A DNA stretch of 64,000 nucleotides from Proteobacteria bacterium UBA2363 (GTDB lineage: Bacteria > Pseudomonadota > Gammaproteobacteria > Xanthomonadales > UBA2363). The stretch lies in contig DDTN01000014.1 in assembly GCA_002344355.1 (NCBI GenBank), forward strand, positions 62,001 to 126,000, in the 5' to 3' direction. Position numbers and translations under genes: made by a program. The notes below the pieces were generated by a model, which worked only from the letters and a program-made list of their open reading frames with translations, made no database searches and was not told where the DNA came from. Position 1 is the stretch's first letter. Each line of letters begins with the position of its first letter. Positions 25,695-33,364 of the stretch are shown in pieces.

Positions 25695-27132
25695 GATCCG
25701 CCTGGCCGGGCTGGTCCTGGCCCTGCTGGCCGGCCTGCCGGTCGGCGCCGCAGCCCAGTCCAACATCGTCATCGTCAACACCAACGCCGCCGGCGTCGGC
25801 TTCAACGACACCACCCCGGCGACGCCGGTGGCGGGCAACCCCGGCACCACCCTGGGCGCCCAGCGCCTGTTCGTGTTCCAGAAGGCCGCCGAGCAGTGGG
25901 GGCGGTTGCTGAACAGCGCGGTCGACATCCGGGTGCAGGCGCAGATGGCCGCCCAGACCTGCGGCGCCGGCGGCACCGTGCTCGGGTCCGCCGGGCCGAT
26001 CGCGCTGGCCAGCAACTTCCCGGGCGCGCCGCGCATCGACACCGCCTACCACATCGCCCACGCCAACGCCCTGGCCGGCCAGGACCTGGCGCCCGGGCAG
26101 AACGACATCAACACCACCTTCAACGTCAGCCTGGATTCCGGTTGCAGTCCGAACATCACCGGCTGGTGGTACGGCACCGATCCCACGGTACCGGTGCCGG
26201 CCGGCCGCCTGGCGCTGCTGCCGGTGGTGTTCCACGAACTCGGCCATGGCCTCGGCTTCTCCGCCCAGACCAACCTCGCCAACGGCAGCTACTTCTCGAG
26301 CAGCCCGCCGGTCTGGACCAGTCACCTGTACGACCTCGAGACGGCCAAGCACTGGCGCTCCATGAGCAACGCGGAACGCGTCGCCTCGGCGGTCAACGAC
26401 CCGGACCTGGTCTGGAGCGGCGACGAGACCAACCGCCACACCTCGCGCTTCCTGAGCGGCGAGCCGGCCGTGATCGTCACCGCCCCGGGCAACCTCGCCG
26501 GCGCCTACGGACCGGTGCAGACCGCCAGTTTCGGCCCGCCCCTGCCCGCGCAGGGCCTGTCCGGGACCCTTGCGGCGGCGGAGCCGGCCCTGGCCTGCGC
26601 GCCGTTGACCAACCCCGCGGCCGTCGCCGGCCGCGTCGCCCTGGTCGACCGCGGCACCTGCACCTTCGTCGAGAAGGTGGCGTTCGCCCAGCAGGCCGGT
26701 GCGATCGCGGTCCTGGTCGCCAACAACGAGCCGTCCGGCCTGCCCGGCATGGGCGGGGCGTCGGGCGACATCGTCATCCCTTCGCTGGGCATCAGCCAGG
26801 CGCTGGGCGCCAGCCTGCGGACCGCCCTGCCTGCCCCCGGCGTCGAGCTGACGCTGGGGATTCCGCCCGGTGCGCCGCTGGCCGGCACCCGCCAGGGCTG
26901 CATGCGCATGTTCGCGCCGAACCCGGTGCAGCAGGGATCGTCGGTGTCGCACTTCACTTCCGACGCCTTCCCCAACCTGCTCATGGAGCCCGCCCTGACC
27001 GGTTCGATCTTCGATCGCGTCGACCTGACCCTGGAGCTGTTCCGCGACATCGGCTGGTCGACCAACCGCGACGAGATCCTGCTGTACGGGAGCTTCGACC
27101 CGGCGCCCTGCGCGATCTCGCCGCTGCCCTGA
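25684..27132 (+). CDS. Secreted HExxH metalloprotease with PA domain (unit 2)
   Basis: 482 aa, close paralogue of 23611-25083. Signal peptide LAGLVLALLAGLPVGAAAQ. Zincin site HELGHGLGFSAQ (His184-Glu-x-x-His188). PA segment at residues about 300-400 (VAGRVALVDRGTCTFVEKVA, IAVLVANNEPSGLPGMGG, IVIPSLGISQALG). The family-specific C-terminal strings TRQGCMRMFAPNPVQQGSSV, SHFTSDAFPNLLMEP and VDLTLELFRDIGWS are shared with unit 1. The whole mature region aligns end to end between the copies (for example NTAYHIAHANALA against DTAYHIAHANALA), so the pair arose by tandem duplication and has since diverged. Start ATG 25684. Confidence 0.78.
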   Translation: MSAEIRLAGLVLALLAGLPVGAAAQSNIVIVNTNAAGVGFNDTTPATPVAGNPGTTLGAQRLFVFQKAAEQWGRLLNSAVDIRVQAQMAAQTCGAGGTVLGSAGPIALASNFPGAPRIDTAYHIAHANALAGQDLAPGQNDINTTFNVSLDSGCSPNITGWWYGTDPTVPVPAGRLALLPVVFHELGHGLGFSAQTNLANGSYFSSSPPVWTSHLYDLETAKHWRSMSNAERVASAVNDPDLVWSGDETNRHTSRFLSGEPAVIVTAPGNLAGAYGPVQTASFGPPLPAQGLSGTLAAAEPALACAPLTNPAAVAGRVALVDRGTCTFVEKVAFAQQAGAIAVLVANNEPSGLPGMGGASGDIVIPSLGISQALGASLRTALPAPGVELTLGIPPGAPLAGTRQGCMRMFAPNPVQQGSSVSHFTSDAFPNLLMEPALTGSIFDRVDLTLELFRDIGWSTNRDEILLYGSFDPAPCAISPLP

Positions 27133-27165
27133 GTGCCGGGGCCCCGCGGGCCGACGGAACGGCGC

Positions 27166-27765
27166 TCAGCCCGCGAGCAGGTCGTTGACCGCCGGCAGCG
27201 CGGCACGGGGCATCGGGCGGCCGTCGAGCGGGTCCCGCGGTGCCTGCCGCAGGCCGTCGAGCGGCAGCACGGTCAGCTCGAATTCGTGGTCGTCGGCGCT
27301 GAACGCCAGGGTCGGTACCCGCACCTGGCGTTCGCCGTCGAGGCGCAGCCGGCGTTCGCCAGCGCGGTGGCGGATGCCGTGGTCGGCCAGGAACAGCGCC
27401 ACCTCCTCCGGCGGCTCCGCGAACAGATGCAGTTCGATCGCGCCGTGGCGGTCGGCGGTGCCGGTCAGCACCGGGCCGGTCAGGCGCGGCTGGAACCGCG
27501 CCAGGAAGACCATCGCCTCGCGCGCCGCCCGGCGCTGCGCCCGCAGCCAGCGCTCGCGGCCGGCGCCGCCGAACAGCGCGACGTGCTCGCGCAGCGCCTC
27601 CTCGATCTCGCCGGCGTCGGGCAACAGCCGGGGGTCGTCGATGCCGAGGCTGCGCGCCGCCTTTCGCCGCGCCTGGCCGTAGTCGCGCGGGCCGCCCTCG
27701 TGGAGCAGGCGGGCGGTCGCCTGGGCGATCCTTCGACGCAGCTCGTGGCGCTCCCGGCTGGACAT
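27166..27765 (-). CDS. Conserved hypothetical protein
   Basis: 199 aa cytoplasmic protein. The N-terminus RIAQATARLLHEGGPRDYGQ followed by ARRKAARSLGI, then EIEEALREHVALFGG and a C-terminal part PVLTGTADRHGAIELHLFAE with PEEVALFLADHGI, make a pattern I recognise from beta- and gammaproteobacterial genes of unknown function that are sometimes mislabelled as a Mur ligase; it has no ATP-grasp or Mur motif. The T-A-D-x-H-x-x-I-x-L-H-L-F-A stretch hints at a nucleotidyltransferase-like fold, but this is weak. ATG 27765 follows GGGGAG. It lies 50 bases downstream of mrcA on the same strand. Confidence 0.7.
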   Translation of the reverse strand: MSSRERHELRRRIAQATARLLHEGGPRDYGQARRKAARSLGIDDPRLLPDAGEIEEALREHVALFGGAGRERWLRAQRRAAREAMVFLARFQPRLTGPVLTGTADRHGAIELHLFAEPPEEVALFLADHGIRHRAGERRLRLDGERQVRVPTLAFSADDHEFELTVLPLDGLRQAPRDPLDGRPMPRAALPAVNDLLAG

Positions 27766-27815
27766 GGCGTGCTCCCCGGACCGGGGCGGCGTGCCGCGCT
27801 GGCGGCCGCCCCGCT

Positions 27816-30230
27816 TCAGAAGATGTCGTAGGCCGCTTCCTCCTCGGCGCTGGTGCCGCCGAGGATGCCCTGGCCGAAACGGATGCGTTCGATGTCCTCG
27901 CGCCGGACCAGGTCGCTGATCGCGCCCGGCTCGCCGGCGCGGGCGAGGGCGCCGGTGAACGGACTCATCGCCACCCGCACCAGGCCGTCGGGCAGGGCGA
28001 ACTCGCGCACCGGCGCCTCGTCCAGGGCGGTGCGCATGAAGTCGGTCCAGATCGGCACGGCATTGCGCGAGGCGAACTCGCCCTGGCCGAGCGGCGAGAA
28101 GTCGTCGAAGCCCACCCACACGGTGGCCACCAGGTGGCCGCCGAAGCCGGAGAACCAGACGTCGCGGAAATCGTTGGTGGTGCCGGTCTTGCCGCCGATG
28201 TCGGGGCGGCCCAGCACGCGCGCGCCGGACCCGGTGCCGCGGGTGACCACGTCCTGCATCAGGCTGGTGACCATGTAGGCGATCCGCGGGTCGATCACCT
28301 CGGGCGCGACCCGCACGCCACCGGCCTCGTTGCTGCAGTCATCGCAGGCCAGCAACGGTTGCATCCGGAACAGGGCGCGGCCCTCGCGGTCCTCGATGCG
28401 TTCGATGAACCAGGGATCCACCAGGCGGCCACCGTTCACGAACACCGAGTAGCCACGGGCCATCTGGATCGGCGCCACCGCGCTGGTGCCCAGCGACAGC
28501 GACAGGCTGGCCGGAAGCGCCTCGGGCGGGAAGCCGAAGCGCAGCATGTAGTCGCGGCCCTGGCGGACGTCGATCGCCTCCAGCAGCCGCACCGAGACCA
28601 GGTTGCGGGACCGCACCATCGCCTCGCGCAGGCGCACCGGGCCCATGAAACGGCCGTCGTCGTTGCCCGGCCGCCACCAGCCGTCCGGCTGCGAGGGGTC
28701 GGGGAGGGCGACCGGGGCGTCGTTGACCAGGCTGCCCGGATTGAAGCCGCGCTCGAAGGCGGCGGCGTAGACGAACGGCTTGAAGCTGGAGCCCGGCGGC
28801 CGCGCGCTCTGGGTGGCCCGGTTGAACTTGTTCAGAGCGAAGCTGAAGCCGCCGACCAGGGCGCGCAGCGCGCCGTCCCGGCTGTCCAGCGCGCTCAGCG
28901 CCGACTGCACGGCCGGCATCTGCGACAGCTGCCAGGCCCCGTCGTCGTCCTGGCGCAGGCGCACCACGTCGCCCGGCGCCAGCACCGCGTCGACCCGGGT
29001 CGGTGCCGGTCCGCGGGCGTTTACGCTGCGGTACTCGCGGGCCCAGGAGACGGCATCGACGCCGATCTCGATCTGGTCGCCGCCACGCAGTTCCAGCCGG
29101 GCGCCCTGGGCCGAGGCCTCCAGCACCAGCGCCGGCTGCAGGCCGGCGATGTTGTAGCGGCCGGCCAGGGGATCCAGGCGCCAGCGCATGTCGGGGTCGC
29201 TGTCGGCCAGTTCGAGCCGGGCCTCCGGCCCGCGCCAGCCATGGCGCCGGTCGTAGTCGAGGATCCCGGCCCGCACGGCGGCGTTGGCGGCCTCCTGCAT
29301 GTCGCCGTCGATGCTGGTCCAGACCACATAGCCGTTGGTCAGCGCCTCTTCGCCGAACCTTTCCAGGGCGTCCATGCGGACCATCTCGGCCAGGTACGGG
29401 GCGTCGACCTCGGCCGGCGACTCGTGCGGACGCGCCCGCTCGGGTTCGGCCAGTGCCGCGGCGTGGGCATCGCGGTCGATGAAGCCGACCTCCAGCATGC
29501 GGTCGAGCACGTAGTTGCGGCGCTGCAGCGCCCGTTGCGGACGGGTGATCGGATTGCCGGTGGACGGAAACTTGGGCAGCGCCGCCAGCATCGCGCATTC
29601 GGGCAGGGTCAGCTGGTCCAGGGTCTTGCCGTAGTAGAAGTCGGCGGCGGCGGCGATGCCGTAGGAGCGGTGACCCAGGAAGATCTTGTTCAGGTACAGC
29701 GTCAGGATCTCGTCCTTGCTCAACTGCCGCTCGATGCGCAGCGCCAGCAGGATCTCGGCGGCCTTGCGCTTGAGCTTGTACTCCGAGCTCAGGAAGAAGT
29801 TGCGGGCGACCTGCTGGGTGATGGTCGAGCCGCCCGGGACCCGGCCCTCGTGACCGATCGCCAGCAGCCAGACCGCCCGGAAGATGCCGCGCCAGTCGAC
29901 ACCCGGGTGTTCGTAGAAACGGGCGTCCTCGGCCGCGAGGAAGGCCTCGCGCACGCACGCGGGGACCTCCTCGATGCGCACCGGGATCCGCCGCATCTCG
30001 CCGAAGTTGGCGATCAGCCGGCCGTCCCGGGTCAGCACCTTGAGGGGCACCTGCAGCTCGACCGTGCGCAGGGCATCCACCGACGGCAGGGTCGGGGCGA
30101 TCAGCCAGTACAGCGTCGCGGCGGCGATGACGGCCAGCAGCACGGAGCCGGCGACCAGGGCCAGGAACCATCGCAGCAGGCGGCGCCGACGCCGACGGGG
30201 TGCCGGCTCGGGGGGGGAGGACGTGGACAC
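27816..30230 (-). CDS. mrcA: Penicillin-binding protein 1A (bifunctional)
   Basis: 804 aa class A PBP, inner membrane with periplasmic domains. One N-terminal anchor (WFLALVAGSVLLAVIAAATL). The GT51 glycosyltransferase has FLAAEDARFYEHPGVDWRGI (catalytic Glu), GGSTITQQVARNFFL and KDEILTLYLNKIFLG. An OB-like insert (about residues 330-430) precedes the transpeptidase with SxxK in SARPPGSSFKPF, SxN in VRSRNLVSV and KTG in IGGKTGTTNDFRD. Its divergent position from pilMNOPQ is conserved in gammaproteobacteria and supports PBP1A over 1B. Start is GTG 30230, just before the basic stretch RRRRRRLLR. Confidence 0.95.
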   Translation of the reverse strand: MSTSSPPEPAPRRRRRRLLRWFLALVAGSVLLAVIAAATLYWLIAPTLPSVDALRTVELQVPLKVLTRDGRLIANFGEMRRIPVRIEEVPACVREAFLAAEDARFYEHPGVDWRGIFRAVWLLAIGHEGRVPGGSTITQQVARNFFLSSEYKLKRKAAEILLALRIERQLSKDEILTLYLNKIFLGHRSYGIAAAADFYYGKTLDQLTLPECAMLAALPKFPSTGNPITRPQRALQRRNYVLDRMLEVGFIDRDAHAAALAEPERARPHESPAEVDAPYLAEMVRMDALERFGEEALTNGYVVWTSIDGDMQEAANAAVRAGILDYDRRHGWRGPEARLELADSDPDMRWRLDPLAGRYNIAGLQPALVLEASAQGARLELRGGDQIEIGVDAVSWAREYRSVNARGPAPTRVDAVLAPGDVVRLRQDDDGAWQLSQMPAVQSALSALDSRDGALRALVGGFSFALNKFNRATQSARPPGSSFKPFVYAAAFERGFNPGSLVNDAPVALPDPSQPDGWWRPGNDDGRFMGPVRLREAMVRSRNLVSVRLLEAIDVRQGRDYMLRFGFPPEALPASLSLSLGTSAVAPIQMARGYSVFVNGGRLVDPWFIERIEDREGRALFRMQPLLACDDCSNEAGGVRVAPEVIDPRIAYMVTSLMQDVVTRGTGSGARVLGRPDIGGKTGTTNDFRDVWFSGFGGHLVATVWVGFDDFSPLGQGEFASRNAVPIWTDFMRTALDEAPVREFALPDGLVRVAMSPFTGALARAGEPGAISDLVRREDIERIRFGQGILGGTSAEEEAAYDIF

Positions 30231-30409
30231 CCGCGCAGTATACGGCGGCCGGCGGGCCCTGCCAGCCCGGGTCGGGCGGGCGCTCCGGCCCGGGCTGTTC
30301 AGGTTCGGTTTTGTTTTGTGACCAGCGTCATGCTTTTGCTTGCATATCCGTCTCTTGCCGGGGGTTCCTCAGGGCTGGCGTAAAAAAGGTGTTGCACCGG
30401 GGTAGGGTT

Positions 30410-30437
30410 TTGACCTTTAATCCGGCTGAACAACAAT
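30410..30437 (+). promoter_or_regulatory. Candidate promoter for pilMNOPQ
   Basis: TTGACC (30410-30415), 16 bases, AACAAT (30432-30437), in a notably AT-rich part of the mrcA-pilM gap. GGGGGA (30461-30466) is the ribosome binding site for GTG 30473. A sigma-54 motif was looked for and not found at correct spacing. Confidence 0.4.
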
Positions 30438-30472
30438 TCGTCGTAAGAGACCGTCCTACAGGGGGAATCTTC

Positions 30473-31522
30473 GTGGGTCTCTTCAAAGCCAAGTCGCCGG
30501 CACTGATCGGCATCGACATCTCGTCCACTTCCGTCAAGCTGCTCGAGCTTGCCCGGCAGGACCGTGGCTACCGGGTCGAGGCCTGGGCGGTCGAGCCGCT
30601 GCCGTCCGACGCCGTCCGCGACAAGCAGGTCAGCGACGTCGACGCCGTCGGCAATGCCGTCAAGCGGGCGCTGGAACGGTCCGGCAGCCGCCTCAAGCAT
30701 GCCGCCGCGGCGGTCGCCGGTTCGGCCGTGATCACCAAGATCCTGACCCTGCCGAGCGGCCTCAACGAGGACGACCTCGAGGGCCAGGTCCAGGTCGAGG
30801 CGGGGCAGTTCATCCCCTACCCGCTCGAGGACATCAGCCTCGACTTCCATGTCCTGGGCAACCGGGGCACCGAGCTGATCGACGTGGTGATGGCCGCCTG
30901 TCGCACCGAGACCGTGGACGCCAGGGTCGCCGTCGTGGAGCTGGCCGGGCTGTCGATGGAGAAGGTCGATGTCGAGGCGTTCGCCATCGCCCGCGCCGCC
31001 GAGCTGCTGCCGGTCGTGCGCAATGCCCCGGCCGACACCGTGTCGGCGATCTTCGACATCGGCGCCAACGCGACCTCGATGGTGGTGATCCGGGAGGGCC
31101 GCGTGGTCTACACCCGCGAGCACGCCTTCGGCGGTCGCAGCCTGGTCGACGACGTGCAGCGCCGGTACGGGCTCAGCCAGGACGAGGCGCAGGCCGCGAT
31201 CCGGGCCAACAGCCTGCCGGAGAGCTACGCCGAGGAGGTCCTTCCCGGGTTCCGCAACGGCGTGGCCGTCCAGCTCGGCCGCCTGCTCCAGTACTTCTAC
31301 GCCGGCAGCGAGTTCAGCCGGGTCGACCAGATCATCGTCTGCGGAGGCACCGCGGCGATGAGCGGGCTGGCCGAGGCGATCAGCGCCGAGATCGGCGTGC
31401 CCGCGCACGTCGGCAACCCGCTGGCGGAGATGGGCCGGGCCAGCCGGGTCCCGGCCCGGGCCGTGGAGGAGGGCACCTCGATGATGATCGCCTGTGGTCT
31501 TGCGCTGAGGAGCTTCGACTGA
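30473..31522 (+). CDS. pilM: Type IV pilus assembly protein PilM
   Basis: 349 aa actin-like ATPase at the inner-membrane side of the type IV pilus alignment complex; it binds the PilN N-terminus. Marks: ALIGIDISSTSVKLLEL (phosphate 1), AAAVAGSAVITKIL, VQVEAGQFIPYPLEDISLDF, IFDIGANATSMVVI (phosphate 2), FGGRSLVDDVQRRYGLS and IIVCGGTAAMSGL. GTG 30473 is chosen because it gives the standard N-terminus MGLFKAK and GGGGGA lies six bases upstream. Stop overlaps pilN (TGATG). Confidence 0.96.
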   Translation: MGLFKAKSPALIGIDISSTSVKLLELARQDRGYRVEAWAVEPLPSDAVRDKQVSDVDAVGNAVKRALERSGSRLKHAAAAVAGSAVITKILTLPSGLNEDDLEGQVQVEAGQFIPYPLEDISLDFHVLGNRGTELIDVVMAACRTETVDARVAVVELAGLSMEKVDVEAFAIARAAELLPVVRNAPADTVSAIFDIGANATSMVVIREGRVVYTREHAFGGRSLVDDVQRRYGLSQDEAQAAIRANSLPESYAEEVLPGFRNGVAVQLGRLLQYFYAGSEFSRVDQIIVCGGTAAMSGLAEAISAEIGVPAHVGNPLAEMGRASRVPARAVEEGTSMMIACGLALRSFD

Positions 31523-32121
31523 TGGCCGCGCGCATCAACCTATTGCCCTGGCGCGTAAAGCGCCGCAAGCAGCGCGAGCGCGAGTTCTACATCATGCTCG
31601 GCGCCGCCGCCGTCCTCGGCGTGCTGCTCGTGATCGCGGGCATCACCTTCTACAACAACCGCATCGACGACCAGCTCGCCCGCAACGGCTACCTGCGCGA
31701 CGAGATCGCCAAGCTCGAGGAGCAGATCCGCGAGATCGAGCGCCTGGAGGAACGGCGCCGGCAGCTGATCGCGCGCAAGGACGTGATCGAGCGGCTGCAG
31801 GCCAACCGCACCCAGATGGTGCACCTGTGGGAGCAGATGGTTAAGACCATCCCCGAGGGCGTGCGCCTGAGCGCGGTGCGCCAGTCCGGGCCGCAGCTGA
31901 CCCTGGAGGGCTTCGCCCAGTCCCAGGCCCGGGTGTCCCAGTACATGCGCCGCCTGGACAGCTCCGAGTGGCTGACCAATCCCGACCTGCGCGTGGTCGA
32001 AGCCAAGGGCGACGACGCCTCCAGCCGCTTCGCCTTCACGCTGCGCGTCACCATGACCCAGCCGGGCGCGCCCGAGACCGAGGACGACCCGCCGTTCGCG
32101 GATGCCGGAGGCACCCGATGA
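31522..32121 (+). CDS. pilN: Type IV pilus assembly protein PilN
   Basis: 199 aa. The N-terminal RINLLPWRVKRRKQRE is the PilM-binding motif (INLLPWR), followed by one membrane span (LGAAAVLGVLLVIAGITFY), a periplasmic coiled coil (residues about 50-95) and a ferredoxin-like domain. Forms a heterodimer with PilO and links PilM to PilP and PilQ. ATG 31522 overlaps the pilM stop; its own stop overlaps pilO (ATGA). Confidence 0.95.
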   Translation: MAARINLLPWRVKRRKQREREFYIMLGAAAVLGVLLVIAGITFYNNRIDDQLARNGYLRDEIAKLEEQIREIERLEERRRQLIARKDVIERLQANRTQMVHLWEQMVKTIPEGVRLSAVRQSGPQLTLEGFAQSQARVSQYMRRLDSSEWLTNPDLRVVEAKGDDASSRFAFTLRVTMTQPGAPETEDDPPFADAGGTR

Positions 32122-32813
32122 AGCTTTCCGATTTCCGCAACCTCGACACCAGCAACGTCGGCGCCTGGCCGCAGGGGGTCAAGGTCACCTTCTCGGCGCT
32201 GGTGGTCATCCTGATCGCGGTCGCCGGCTGGTACTTCAAGATCAGCGAGCAGAAGCTCGAGCTGGAGATGCATGCCCGGCAGGAGCTGGACCTGCGCCGC
32301 GACTTCGAGATCAAGCAGGGCCGCGTGGTCAACCTGGCCGCCTACCGCGACCAGCTCGCCGAGATGGACGAGCAGTTCCGGCAGATGCTGCGGCAGTTGC
32401 CCAGCCGTACCGAGATGCCGGACCTGCTCACCGACATCTCGCAGACGGCGCTCGCCGCCGGCATCGACACCCAGCTGTTCGAGCCCGGCGCCGAGGTCCC
32501 CCGGGACTTCTATGCCGAGAAGCCGATCACCATCCGCATGGTCGGCAGCTACCACCAGTTCGGCCAGTTCATCAGCGACCTGGCCTCGCTGCCGCGCGTG
32601 GTCATCCTGACCATGCACGACATCGTCCTGCAGCCCAGCGACAGCCCGGGCGCCAGCCGGGGCGCCCGCCGCGGCGGCGCCCAGGCGGCGGCGCCGGGCG
32701 GGCCGCTGCGCATGGAGGGTACGGTCCGGACCTACCGGTACCTGGACGAAGACGAGCAGGCGGCACAGGACGCCGCCCAGGCCGGCGCCCCCGGCGCCGC
32801 AGGAGGAGGCTGA
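32118..32813 (+). CDS. pilO: Type IV pilus assembly protein PilO
   Basis: 231 aa inner-membrane protein, partner of PilN. Short cytoplasmic N-terminus, one span (VTFSALVVILIAVAGWYF), coiled coil, and a periplasmic ferredoxin-like domain (ITIRMVGSYHQFGQFISDLA, VVILTMHDIVLQPS). The C-terminus carries an Ala/Gly-rich tail after TYRYLDEDE, longer than usual. Starts within the pilN stop (ATGA). Confidence 0.95.
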   Translation: MKLSDFRNLDTSNVGAWPQGVKVTFSALVVILIAVAGWYFKISEQKLELEMHARQELDLRRDFEIKQGRVVNLAAYRDQLAEMDEQFRQMLRQLPSRTEMPDLLTDISQTALAAGIDTQLFEPGAEVPRDFYAEKPITIRMVGSYHQFGQFISDLASLPRVVILTMHDIVLQPSDSPGASRGARRGGAQAAAPGGPLRMEGTVRTYRYLDEDEQAAQDAAQAGAPGAAGGG

Positions 32814-32814
32814 G

Positions 32815-33354
32815 ATGTCTGGTCAGGGGGAGATGGTGCGGCCGGGCAGGGTCCTCGCGATCCTGGCGCTGGCCCTGTCGCTGGCCGCCTGCGGCGGCGG
32901 CAACCGTGACCTGGAGGAGTGGGTCGAGGAGGTCAAGGCCCGGCGCGGTGCGCCGCTCGACCCCCTGCCGGTGCTCAAGACCTTCGATCCGCATCCCTAC
33001 GATGCCTTCGACCTGCGCGAGCCGTTCTCGCCCTGGGAGACCGGCGAGGAGCGCGCGACCATCGCCGGGGTCGGTCCGCGGCCGGATCCGAACCGCCGCA
33101 AGGAGGCGCTGGAGGCGTTCCCGCTCGACGCCCTCGACATGGTCGGCACCATCGGCATGGCCGCCGACATGTACGGCCTGGTCAAGGCCCCGGACGGCGT
33201 CGTCTACCGGGTCCGGCCCAACAACTACCTGGGCCAGGCGGATGGCCGCATCACCCGCATCTTCGAAGACCGCATCGAGCTGGTCGAATTGATCCCCAAC
33301 GGCGTGGGCGGATGGCTGGAGCAACCCGCCCTGATCCCACTCGAGAACCAGTGA
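32815..33354 (+). CDS. pilP: Type IV pilus assembly lipoprotein PilP
   Basis: 179 aa. Lipoprotein signal VLAILALALSLAACGGG with Cys26 as the probable lipid site. The conserved domain has FDLREPFSPW and the homology-region strands DMVGTIG, GLVKAPDGVVYRVRPNNYLG and GRITRIFEDRIELVELIPNG. PilP connects PilN/PilO to the secretin PilQ. Placed one base after pilO and 10 bases before pilQ, so the operon is continuous. Confidence 0.94.
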   Translation: MSGQGEMVRPGRVLAILALALSLAACGGGNRDLEEWVEEVKARRGAPLDPLPVLKTFDPHPYDAFDLREPFSPWETGEERATIAGVGPRPDPNRRKEALEAFPLDALDMVGTIGMAADMYGLVKAPDGVVYRVRPNNYLGQADGRITRIFEDRIELVELIPNGVGGWLEQPALIPLENQ

Positions 33355-33364
33355 GAGCGAGCCC

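Noticed and set aside
30376..30396. Sigma-54 type promoter before pilM (GG...GC)
   Set aside because: The GG and GC elements are 17 bases apart instead of 12.
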